NCBI RefSeq assembly: GCF_013033355.1
Contig: NZ_WQDY01000001.1
Coordinates: 372,001 to 436,000 of the forward strand
Reading direction: 5' to 3'
Source of the DNA: Ruegeria lacuscaerulensis
GTDB lineage: Bacteria > Pseudomonadota > Alphaproteobacteria > Rhodobacterales > Rhodobacteraceae
DNA: 64,000 bases
Of this stretch, positions 55,695 to 63,447 are shown in pieces. The notes under the pieces were generated by a model that did no database searches, was not told the origin of the DNA, and was given only the letters and a program-made list of their open reading frames with translations. The position numbers and the translations under genes were made by a program. How positions within the stretch are numbered: position 1 is the stretch's first letter; every line of letters begins with the position of its first letter.

Positions 55695-56876
55695 TCAGGT
55701 CGTGACCATCAGTCGGGTTAGCCCGTGAAAGTGGTACGTGTTGGAATAGTCCGGATCGCCCTCTAGGCGCAGGGATGGGCAATGATCGAACAGGGCTTTG
55801 AGGGCGATGCGCATCTCGAGACGCGCCAGTGGCGCGCCCACACAGAAATGCAGCCCTGCGCCAAAGCTGGTATTTGTTACGACGTCTCGGCTGGGTAAGA
55901 ACTGATTTGGATCGGCCCAAACGGAAGGGTCGCGGTTTGCAGCGCCAAGCAACAAGGCGACCTCATCGCCGCGTTTGAAGCTGTGGCCGAAAAGATCAAC
56001 CTGTTCATAGGCGTAGCGTGTGAACATGTGTAAGGGCGGGTCATATCTGAGGATCTCCTCAACGGTGCCGTCAATCCGGTTCTCATCCAATACGTCTGGC
56101 CTTGTTTCGGTCTGAAGCAGTGTCTTCACGCCATTTCCCAACGCATGGACCGTCGCCTCATGTCCGGCATTCAACAAAAGCACACAAGTCGCAATCAATT
56201 CGTCCCGCGATAGCTTTTCGCCGTCTTCCTCGGCTGCGATCAGCTTTGTGATCAGATCTGGACCCGGCTCGACGCGGCGCAGGTCGATATAATTGCTTAG
56301 GAACTCAGTGAACTGCGCTGATGCCTGCGCTGCCCGGTCTTCGGTCTGGCGGGTTCGGTTTGCCTGGTACATCGCGACCATATCGTGGGACCATTGCAGA
56401 AGGTCAGGGGCCATATGCTCGGGTACGCCCAGCAACCGGCAAATGGTGATCACCGGCACCTGCGTGCAATATGTCTGCAGCAGATCGAACGGTTCGTCGG
56501 GAAATTCGTGGATAAGGTCGCGGCACAGTTGTTCGATGTCTGGGGTCATCGCGGCAATAGAGCGGGACGTAAAGGCCTTTATGACCAGACTACGCAATCG
56601 CGTGTGGCGCGGAGGTTCCAGTTCGAGAAGAGAATGATCCTCGATCGCCTGCCAAGCTGCCAGATGATCGGGGCCGGGGGTTTGCAATTCGGTTGGCTTC
56701 TCGCGCCCAAATCGCCGATCTTTCAGTAATGTCTGAACGGCTCTGTGCGATACTGCGGCAACCTTGTTGTAGTCTTCCCAGAAAAACAGGTCTCCGAACC
56801 TGCGCGCATGGTCATAAAAAGGATAGGGGTCCTGAACGAATACGGGATCAACCGGCGACTGCGAGATTTTCTTCAT
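55695..56876 (-). CDS. Cytochrome P450
   Basis: About 393 residues, soluble bacterial P450. The haem-binding loop is FGAGLHFCVGAPLARLEM near residue 338 with the cysteine ligand. The I-helix oxygen motif is LNAGHEATVHALGNG near 232, where the usual threonine pair is A-T. The ExxR is EEILR near 275. The start could be 56876 or 56894; dctB starts at 56924 on the other strand, so the divergent promoters must be very compact. The substrate and redox partner are not visible; no ferredoxin gene is adjacent. Confidence 0.88.
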   Translation of the reverse strand: MKKISQSPVDPVFVQDPYPFYDHARRFGDLFFWEDYNKVAAVSHRAVQTLLKDRRFGREKPTELQTPGPDHLAAWQAIEDHSLLELEPPRHTRLRSLVIKAFTSRSIAAMTPDIEQLCRDLIHEFPDEPFDLLQTYCTQVPVITICRLLGVPEHMAPDLLQWSHDMVAMYQANRTRQTEDRAAQASAQFTEFLSNYIDLRRVEPGPDLITKLIAAEEDGEKLSRDELIATCVLLLNAGHEATVHALGNGVKTLLQTETRPDVLDENRIDGTVEEILRYDPPLHMFTRYAYEQVDLFGHSFKRGDEVALLLGAANRDPSVWADPNQFLPSRDVVTNTSFGAGLHFCVGAPLARLEMRIALKALFDHCPSLRLEGDPDYSNTYHFHGLTRLMVTT

Positions 56877-56923
56877 GCCGCGCAGACTTGCCATAGGCCG
56901 CGCTGAATGCAAGACCCTAGGAT

Positions 56924-58657
56924 ATGCACAGAGCATTCGTCGTCATAGGTTTTCTGTTCTCGGTCGCGCTGCTGTCGGCGGGCGTCTGGTCCTACGGGTT
57001 CAGGCAGGCGTTGTCGCAGCTTAGCGAGAAGGCCGAGGCCGATTTGGAACTGGCCGCGGACCGGTTAAGCACTCAGATGCAGGTCTATCAGGAATTGGCC
57101 GTTCTGATGGCGGGCCATCCTGCGCTGGCTACTCTGGACACACCCTCACAACGTCAGGCGGCACAAGCCATGTTGCTGGACGTGGCCGATAAGACAGCTG
57201 CTGTCAACATGTTATATCTGGACCGCAATGGTCGGGTTCTGACCGCTGCACAGCCGATCGCGCAGGGCAGTCTGGCGGGTCACCCAGCGTTCGAACGCGC
57301 ATTGCAGGGCGCTTTGGGGAGTGCGCACGGGGTCCTTCCCGAAAGCGGTGCGCGCATTTATTCTTACGCAGCACCGACATTTGATGCATTGGGTCGGGTG
57401 CAAGGGGCCTTGATGGTCGTCGCCGATGTTCAGGATGTCGAACAAACATGGCGCGGCAGTACCGAGGCCGTTTTCTTTGTGGATTCCGAAGGGGTGGTCT
57501 TTATCTCGAACCGGTCCGACCTTCTGTTCTGGTATCGGTCCGAGGGTCAGCAGGGCCTGTCTCCGCCAGAAGGGAATGCGACCGATTTCGCCTCGACCAT
57601 GATCGGTGGGCACGAGCTTTGGCGATTGGGGTGGGGCAGGTATCTGCCTGAACGTGCGCTGCACCTGACGCTTGATTTGCCCGTGATCGACATGACGGCC
57701 GAGGTTTTGGTCGATGTAGCTCCGGCGCGGCGTTTGGCGGGGCTGCAGGCTGCCGCGGTAGCTGCGATCTGTTTTGCTTTTGGTGCCTTGTTGTTCCTGG
57801 CGACGGAGCGGCGCAGGACGCTGGCGCAGGCCAATGTCGTTCTGGAAAGTCGTGTTGCGCAGCGAACCCGTGCTCTGACGGCTGCCAACACCGCTCTCAG
57901 GCGCGAAGTTCATGAGCGGCAAGAGGCTGAAACCGCATTAAAGAAAGCCCAGGCCGAGCTGATACAGGCCGGAAAACTAAGCGCATTGGGGCAGATGTCC
58001 GCCGGGATCAGCCACGAACTAAACCAGCCGCTCATGGCGATCCAGCAATTTGCCGATAATGGCACAGCATTTTTGTCGCGTGGGCGCGAGGGGCGTGCGG
58101 CTGAAAATCTGACACGCATATCGGACATGGCGGCGCGGATGGCGCGCATCATCAAAAACCTTCGGGCCTTTGCCCGAAACGAAAGTGAACCTATGGGTAA
58201 GGTCGACTTGGTTCAGGTGATCGAAACGGCTGTCGAACTGACCGATGCGCGCCTGCGGTCCGAAGGGGTCGAACTGGAATGGCAGCTGCCTTCTGGTCCT
58301 GTTTTTGCTTGGGGCGGCGAGGTGCGGCTTGTTCAGGTGTTTGTGAACCTGATCAACAACGCCGCCGATGCCATGAGCCAGCAGGATGACAAGTTGATCA
58401 ATATTGCGATCGAGACGGGTGACAAACTGGCGGTCACGGTGCGCGATATCGGCCCAGGTATCGAAAACACTGAAAAACTGTTCGAGCCGTTCTATACCAC
58501 CAAGGCTGTGGGATCGTCCGAGGGGATGGGGTTGGGCCTCTCGATCTCTTACGGGTTGGTCCAGAGTTTTGGTGGTAACATCCGTGGAACCAACGCGCAG
58601 ACAGGGGCGATGTTCACGGTCGAGCTTGAGTATTACCGGGAAGATGAGGTCGCATGA
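56924..58657 (+). CDS. dctB: DctB-like sensor histidine kinase for C4-dicarboxylates
   Basis: 577 residues. TM1 (about 3-24) and TM2 (about 272-294) frame a periplasmic PAS-like sensor (about 25-270). A cytoplasmic coiled coil (about 300-350) is followed by the phosphoacceptor H364 in GISHELNQPL, then ATPase N, G1 and G2 boxes (INNAADAM near 480, DIGPGIENT near 507, GMGLGLSISY near 535). It senses dicarboxylates and phosphorylates the DctD-like partner, coupled by ATGA overlap. Its TRAP transporter lies downstream. Confidence 0.88.
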   Translation: MHRAFVVIGFLFSVALLSAGVWSYGFRQALSQLSEKAEADLELAADRLSTQMQVYQELAVLMAGHPALATLDTPSQRQAAQAMLLDVADKTAAVNMLYLDRNGRVLTAAQPIAQGSLAGHPAFERALQGALGSAHGVLPESGARIYSYAAPTFDALGRVQGALMVVADVQDVEQTWRGSTEAVFFVDSEGVVFISNRSDLLFWYRSEGQQGLSPPEGNATDFASTMIGGHELWRLGWGRYLPERALHLTLDLPVIDMTAEVLVDVAPARRLAGLQAAAVAAICFAFGALLFLATERRRTLAQANVVLESRVAQRTRALTAANTALRREVHERQEAETALKKAQAELIQAGKLSALGQMSAGISHELNQPLMAIQQFADNGTAFLSRGREGRAAENLTRISDMAARMARIIKNLRAFARNESEPMGKVDLVQVIETAVELTDARLRSEGVELEWQLPSGPVFAWGGEVRLVQVFVNLINNAADAMSQQDDKLINIAIETGDKLAVTVRDIGPGIENTEKLFEPFYTTKAVGSSEGMGLGLSISYGLVQSFGGNIRGTNAQTGAMFTVELEYYREDEVA

Positions 58658-59883
58658 CACGAAAGGTCCTTTTGGTCGATGACGATGCGGCGGTGCGCGA
58701 GGCTTTGGCCCAAACGCTGGAGCTGGCAGATTACGCGCCCGTGACTGCTGGGTCTTTCGTAGCCGCCAAGGATCACATTCGGGCTGATTTTGCAGGTGTT
58801 ATCGTGTCGGACATCAGGATGCCCGGACGTGACGGGTTTCACCTGTTGAACTACGCGCGTGAGGTTGATGCCGATCTGCCGGTGATCTTGTTGACTGGCG
58901 AAGGTGATGTCCCCATGGCCGTTCGTGCGATGGGGACAGGTGCATTTGATTTTCTCGAAAAACCATGCGCTGCCTCGGACTTGCTCGAGGTTCTGGAACG
59001 CGCACAGGCGGCGCGGCGACACGTTCTGGAACAGCGTACCTTGAAACATGAGTTGGAAAAAGGAGATCCAGCCGCGCGGCTTCTGTTCGGCCTGTCTGCG
59101 CAAGCCGAGCGGCTTAGGGAACGGGTTCGTACGGTTGCCCGGACAGGGGTAGAGGTTCTGGTGACCGGCCCCGCAGGCAGCGGCATTTCAAAGGTGGCTG
59201 AAGTGGTGCATTTGATGTCTCCGCAATCGCAAGGCCCGTTTGTCAAGCGCCCTGCCTCGGGGTTGACGGTGCAGGAGTTACGACATGTTTGCGAGGACGC
59301 CGCGGGGGGCTCATTGTTTTTGGATGAGATTTCGGCGATGCCGACTGAAACCCAGTACGCTGCCCTTGAAATCGTCGAGCAAGGGGTCGGCGCGCGTATC
59401 ATCGCCGGAACCACTGCTGATCTCGCGCGCTTGTCTGATGCGGGACAGTTTCATGCCGACCTTTTCTATCGTTTGGACGTGATGCGGGTTCGGATACCGT
59501 CGCTTGCTGAACGCCCCGAGGATATTCCGGTGATCTTTCGCCACTATGTTGCACAAGCGGCCGAGCAGGCCGGGATTGCTGCACCGGATATCACGTCGGA
59601 ACATTTGGCGTCATTGATGACGCAGGACTGGCCGGGCAATGCGCGATCCCTGATGTCAGCGGCCATGCGGTTTGTTCTTGGGATGCCGGACGAGGTCGCT
59701 TCGGCCGCAGAACTGGGGCTGAGTGAGCAGATGGCCCAAGTCGAACGTTCGCTTTTGATTGCGTCTTTGGGGCGCCACAATGGCAAGGCCTCGGACGCGG
59801 CCAAAGCGCTAAAACTGCCGCGCAAGACCTTCTATGACAAACTAGCGCGTTATGGCATTCGCCCCGAGGATTACCGAAGGTAG
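58654..59883 (+). CDS. dctD: DctD-like response regulator with degenerate AAA+ domain
   Basis: 409 residues, shorter than typical DctD (about 450). The receiver has phosphoacceptor D53 in VSDIRMP and K103. The AAA+ domain keeps a Walker B-like SLFLDEI (D224, E225) and YRLDVMRVRIPSLAERPEDI. In Walker A (GPAGSGIS, 172-179) isoleucine stands where the lysine should be. The GAFTGA loop that touches sigma-54 is missing, as is part of the following segment. A C-terminal FIS-type HTH ends the protein (RHNGKASDAAKALKLPRKTF). It probably acts without sigma-54 ATPase activation. Confidence 0.88.
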   Translation: MTRKVLLVDDDAAVREALAQTLELADYAPVTAGSFVAAKDHIRADFAGVIVSDIRMPGRDGFHLLNYAREVDADLPVILLTGEGDVPMAVRAMGTGAFDFLEKPCAASDLLEVLERAQAARRHVLEQRTLKHELEKGDPAARLLFGLSAQAERLRERVRTVARTGVEVLVTGPAGSGISKVAEVVHLMSPQSQGPFVKRPASGLTVQELRHVCEDAAGGSLFLDEISAMPTETQYAALEIVEQGVGARIIAGTTADLARLSDAGQFHADLFYRLDVMRVRIPSLAERPEDIPVIFRHYVAQAAEQAGIAAPDITSEHLASLMTQDWPGNARSLMSAAMRFVLGMPDEVASAAELGLSEQMAQVERSLLIASLGRHNGKASDAAKALKLPRKTFYDKLARYGIRPEDYRR

Positions 59884-59936
59884 GTTCTCCCGCCGCCTGT
59901 CACTCCATTTTCATGCAATTCAAGGCGTTGGGCGTG

Positions 59937-59958
59937 GCAGTCCGCTGGTACGGACTGC
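59937..59958 (+). terminator. Hairpin after dctD
   Basis: GCAGTCCG-CTGGTA-CGGACTGC, an 8-bp perfect stem 54 bases after dctD with no T tract; weak terminator or processing hairpin separating dctBD from the TRAP genes. Confidence 0.45.
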
Positions 59959-60005
59959 GGTGGCGCCGGTGTTGTCGGGTGATTCTAACCGTACGATTCG
60001 AAATA

Positions 60006-60023
60006 TGTGCGAAAATCCGCACA
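60006..60023. promoter_or_regulatory. DctD-type operator, distal
   Basis: TGTGCGAAAATCCGCACA is a near-perfect dyad 224 bases before the dctP start. It resembles the dyads I recall for rhizobial DctD upstream activating sites. The 59884-60246 spacer (363 bases) holds no gene apart from these regulatory elements. Confidence 0.6.
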
Positions 60024-60037
60024 AAGGCAGATTTCCT

Positions 60038-60055
60038 TGTGTGGAATTTCGCACG
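60038..60055. promoter_or_regulatory. DctD-type operator, proximal
   Basis: TGTGTGGAATTTCGCACG is a variant of the same dyad. Its centre is 32 bases (about three helical turns) from the distal site, so two dimers could bind on one DNA face. Confidence 0.55.
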
Positions 60056-60084
60056 TAGTCCAGGTTGGTTCACGGCAGACTTAG

Positions 60085-60111
60085 TTGAAACGCTGATACA
60101 TGAAATAAAAA
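60085..60111 (+). promoter_or_regulatory. Possible sigma-70-type promoter for dctPQM
   Basis: TTGAAA (60085-60090) and TAAAAA (60106-60111) are separated by 15 bases, short of the ideal 17. They lie just downstream of the tandem dyads. No sigma-54 pattern (GG-N10-GC) was found between the dyads and dctP. Confidence 0.3.
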
Positions 60112-60246
60112 CAAAGGCTTAAAACGAATCTCGCGCATCCCCAACAAAAAGTTGAGCGGTGGCAGGCGATTCGGTTCACTGCCCGGCATAAGGCGCTTTG
60201 GCGGCGCTCTTGAGAAGTTTCTGAGAAGTCTGGGAGGAAAAGACAG

Positions 60247-61248
60247 ATGAAATTCCTGACAACAGCCGCGACAGCAGTTGCTCTGACTGTGACGGCAACT
60301 GCCGGTATGGCAGCGTGTGACGATGGTGAGATCGTGGTGAAGTTCGCTCATGTGACGAACACCGACAAGCACCCCAAGGGTATAGCAGCTTCGCTGCTTG
60401 AGCAGCGCGTGAACGATGAAATGAATGGCGTCATGTGTATGGAGGTTTTCCCGAACTCGACCCTCTATAATGACGACAAGGTCCTTGAGGCTATGTTGCA
60501 GGGCGATGTTCAGCTGGCTGCGCCGTCGCTGTCCAAGTTTGAAAAATTCACCAAGCAATTCCGTCTGTTTGACCTGCCGTTCATGTTCAAGAACATCGAT
60601 GCAGTGGATGCGTTCCAAGCTTCGGCCGACGGTCAGGCCATGAAGGACAGCATGCAGCGCCGCGGTCTGCAGGGATTGGCGTTCTGGCACAATGGCATGA
60701 AGCAGATGTCCGCCAACAAGCCGCTGGAAACACCGGCAGATGCTAATGGCCTGAAGTTCCGCGTGCAGTCGTCGGACGTGCTGGTCGCGCAAATGGAAGC
60801 GATCGGTGGTAGCCCGCAGAAGATGGCGTTCTCGGAGGTGTATGGCGCACTGCAGCAGGGTGTTGTGGACGGCCAGGAAAACACCTGGTCGAACATCTAT
60901 GGCAAGAAGTTCTTCGAGGTGCAGGACGGTATCACCGAAACCAACCACGGTATCATCGACTATCTGGTCGTGACCTCGGTTGACTGGCTGGACAGCCTGG
61001 ACCCCGAAGTGCGTGATCAATTCCTGACGATCTTGGGTGAAGTCACCGAGACGCGTAACAAAGAAGCCTTTGCAGTCAACGAAGCGGCCAAGCAGTCGGT
61101 TATCGACGCTGGTGGCACCATCCGTGAATTGAACGCTGAACAGCGTCAGGCTTGGGTCGATGCCATGAAGCCTGTTTGGGACAAATTCGCCGGTGATGTA
61201 GGCCAAGACAAAATCGACGCCGCTCAGGCGATCAACGCCGGGTTCTGA
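60247..61248 (+). CDS. dctP: TRAP transporter substrate-binding protein DctP
   Basis: 333 residues. A signal peptide ends AGMAA near residue 21. Ligand-binding features of DctP are ASLLEQRVNDEMNG near 48, FPNSTLYNDDKVLEAMLQGD near 64, GLKFRVQSSDVL near 169 (carboxylate-binding arginine) and QGVVDGQENTWSNIY near 206. GGGAGGAAAAGACAG precedes ATG. It delivers C4-dicarboxylates to DctQM, in line with dctBD upstream. A strong hairpin follows. Confidence 0.92.
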   Translation: MKFLTTAATAVALTVTATAGMAACDDGEIVVKFAHVTNTDKHPKGIAASLLEQRVNDEMNGVMCMEVFPNSTLYNDDKVLEAMLQGDVQLAAPSLSKFEKFTKQFRLFDLPFMFKNIDAVDAFQASADGQAMKDSMQRRGLQGLAFWHNGMKQMSANKPLETPADANGLKFRVQSSDVLVAQMEAIGGSPQKMAFSEVYGALQQGVVDGQENTWSNIYGKKFFEVQDGITETNHGIIDYLVVTSVDWLDSLDPEVRDQFLTILGEVTETRNKEAFAVNEAAKQSVIDAGGTIRELNAEQRQAWVDAMKPVWDKFAGDVGQDKIDAAQAINAGF

Positions 61249-61297
61249 TCCGGATCGCCGCGCGTCGGGGGACTGGGGAGTTATCGACGCGCAGGCC

Positions 61298-61321
61298 GGG
61301 CGGGCCGCATCAGGCCCGCCC
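61298..61321 (+). other. Intercistronic hairpin between dctP and dctQ
   Basis: GGGCGGGCC-GCATCA-GGCCCGCCC, a perfect 9-bp GC stem with no T tract, 50 bases after dctP. As at 7778-7803, it follows a binding-protein gene and could keep dctP mRNA in excess over the membrane-subunit mRNA. Confidence 0.7.
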
Positions 61322-61355
61322 CAATCAATCATCCTAAAAATGTGGGGACAGAGAG

Positions 61356-62033
61356 ATGTCTGGTGCGAATCCCGGCCAAGGCGGGCTGATCGACCATATC
61401 GAGGAAACCCTGATCGCAGTGTTGCTTGGCCTGATGACGGCTGTGACGTTTGCCAACGTGATCGCGCGGTTTGCCTTTAATTCCAATATCCTGTGGGCAC
61501 TTGAAATGACCGTGTTCATGTTCGGGTGGCTGGTGCTGCTTGGCGCGTCTTATGCGGTCAAGAAACATGCGCATCTGGGCGTTGATGCGATCCTGAACAT
61601 GTTGCCACCTGCACCGCGCCGCGTGCTGGCTTTGATCGCGGTGGCTTGCTGTCTGGTCTTTTCGTTGCTGTTGCTGAAGGGGTCGTATGACTATTGGGCT
61701 GTGTTTGCGGATCTGCCACCCACGTCGGGGCGCTGGTTCCCAACCGGGTTTGATACCGGGGCGCGCAGTCAGAGTTTTTATGAGGTTGACGATATTCCGA
61801 TGGTCGCGCCGCTGCGCTTTCTGGAAGACCTGATCAACTATGGTGAAGGGTACGAGAAAATCCCAAAGGTCATTCCGTATCTGGTGCTGCCCGTATCCAT
61901 GCTGTTGCTGGTGATCCGGTTTACGCAAGCCGCCATTCAAATCTGGCGCGGAGAGGCCGACCGCCTTGTCGCCAGCCACGAAGTCGAGGACGAGATCGAA
62001 GAAGTCCGCGCACAACAAGGGGTGCATGACTAA
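61356..62033 (+). CDS. dctQ: TRAP transporter small membrane subunit DctQ
   Basis: 225 residues, four helices (about 15-37, 52-70, 85-105 and 165-185) with an extended loop between helices 3 and 4, as usual for DctQ. TVTFANVIARFAFN near 29 and LGASYAVKKHAHLGVD near 62 are typical, the latter near the DctM contact. Its stop overlaps dctM's start (TAATG). Confidence 0.9.
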   Translation: MSGANPGQGGLIDHIEETLIAVLLGLMTAVTFANVIARFAFNSNILWALEMTVFMFGWLVLLGASYAVKKHAHLGVDAILNMLPPAPRRVLALIAVACCLVFSLLLLKGSYDYWAVFADLPPTSGRWFPTGFDTGARSQSFYEVDDIPMVAPLRFLEDLINYGEGYEKIPKVIPYLVLPVSMLLLVIRFTQAAIQIWRGEADRLVASHEVEDEIEEVRAQQGVHD

Positions 62034-63409
62034 TGGACGTCGTTCTTCTTTTCTCAATGGTCATTGGCCTGCTGCTGATCGGTGTTCCGATTGCGGTGGC
62101 GCTTGGCCTCAGTTCGACCCTGTTCCTGCTGATCTATTCTGACAGTTCGCTGGCCTCGGTCGCAGGCACACTGTTCGAGGCATTCGAGGGCCATTTCACC
62201 TTGTTGGCGATCCCGTTCTTTATCCTCGCGTCGTCCTTCATGACGACGGGTGGTGTGGCGCGGAGGATTATCCGGTTCTCGATTGCCTGTGTGGGGCATC
62301 TTCCGGGGGGTTTGGCGATTGCGGGTGTGTTTGCCTGTATGTTGTTTGCGGCGCTGTCAGGCTCGTCCCCGGCGACCGTGGTGGCCATCGGCTCCATCGT
62401 GATCGCGGGCATGCGTCAGGTCGGCTATTCCAAGGAATTCGCTGCCGGTGTGATCTGTAACGCCGGTACTCTGGGCATCCTGATCCCGCCGTCGATTGTG
62501 ATGGTCGTCTATGCGGCCGCCGTTGAGGTGTCGGTCGGGCGGATGTTCCTTGCAGGCGTTATTCCAGGCCTGATGGCGGGTCTGATGCTGATGATCACCA
62601 TCTATGTCATGGCCAAGGTAAAGAACCTGCCCAAAGGCGATTGGAAAGGGTGGGGTGAGATCTTTGCCTCGGCGCGCGAGGCCGGATGGGGCCTGTTCCT
62701 GATTGTCATCATTCTGGGTGGTATCTATGGCGGTATCTTCACCCCGACCGAGGCGGCAGCCGTCGCTGCGGTGTACTCTTTCCTGATTGCCAGCTTTGTC
62801 TACAAAGATATGGGGCCGCTCAGCACCGAAGAGGGCCAACAGAACCTGCCTTTGATCAAAAAGCCTTATGCGCTGGTAACCGCGTTCTTTCACCCGGACA
62901 CCAAGCATACGCTGTTCGAGGCCGGCAAGCTGACTGTCACGCTGCTGTTCGTGATCGCCAACGCGCTGATCCTGAAACACGTTCTGACGGACGAGCAAGT
63001 GCCACAGCACATCGCTAGCGCAATGTTGTCTGCAGGTCTGGGTCCTGTGACTTTCCTGATCGTGGTGAACGTGATCCTTCTGATCGGTGGTCAGTTCATG
63101 GAGCCCTCGGGCCTGCTGGTCATCGTCGCACCGCTGGTGTTCCCGATTGCCATCGAGCTGGGAATCGACCCAATCCATCTGGGCATCATCATGGTGGTCA
63201 ACATGGAGATCGGGATGATCACACCTCCGGTCGGGTTGAACCTGTTCGTGACTTCGGGCGTGGCCGGGATGCCGATGATGAGCGTTGTGAAAGCGGCGTT
63301 GCCGTTCCTGGCCGTGCTGTTCGTCTTCTTGATCATGGTGACGTACATACCGTGGATATCGACCTTCCTGCCCAACACCTTCATGGGGCCAGAGATCATA
63401 ACGAACTAA
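62033..63409 (+). CDS. dctM: TRAP transporter large membrane subunit DctM
   Basis: 458 residues, about twelve helices. LGLSSTLFLLIYSD near residue 25, HFTLLAIPFFILASSFMTTGGVARRI near 53-80, AALSGSSPATVVAIGSI near 105 and CNAGTLGILIPPSIVMVVY near 142 are conserved DctM segments, with the ILIPPS motif in the transport core. It uses the sodium gradient with DctP and DctQ for dicarboxylate uptake. Confidence 0.93.
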   Translation: MDVVLLFSMVIGLLLIGVPIAVALGLSSTLFLLIYSDSSLASVAGTLFEAFEGHFTLLAIPFFILASSFMTTGGVARRIIRFSIACVGHLPGGLAIAGVFACMLFAALSGSSPATVVAIGSIVIAGMRQVGYSKEFAAGVICNAGTLGILIPPSIVMVVYAAAVEVSVGRMFLAGVIPGLMAGLMLMITIYVMAKVKNLPKGDWKGWGEIFASAREAGWGLFLIVIILGGIYGGIFTPTEAAAVAAVYSFLIASFVYKDMGPLSTEEGQQNLPLIKKPYALVTAFFHPDTKHTLFEAGKLTVTLLFVIANALILKHVLTDEQVPQHIASAMLSAGLGPVTFLIVVNVILLIGGQFMEPSGLLVIVAPLVFPIAIELGIDPIHLGIIMVVNMEIGMITPPVGLNLFVTSGVAGMPMMSVVKAALPFLAVLFVFLIMVTYIPWISTFLPNTFMGPEIITN

Positions 63410-63413
63410 AGAA

Positions 63414-63446
63414 AAAGGCCGGACCCTCTTGGGCCCGGCCTTTCTT
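63414..63446 (+). terminator. Terminator after dctM
   Basis: AAAGGCCGG (63414-63422) and CCGGCCTTT (63435-63443) form a 9-bp stem with a 12-base loop and TTTCTT follows. It lies right after dctM and just before the convergent glycosyltransferase stop, so it may serve both. Confidence 0.8.
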
Positions 63447-63447
63447 C

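Noticed and set aside
60056..60246. Sigma-54 promoter for dctPQM
   Set aside because: No GG-N10-GC pair with the TGGCAC/TTGCA context was found by eye; consistent with the degenerate DctD.
60070..61332. 420-codon minus-strand open frame over dctP
   Set aside because: Shadow of dctP; dctP has signal peptide, ribosome site and family motifs, this frame has none.
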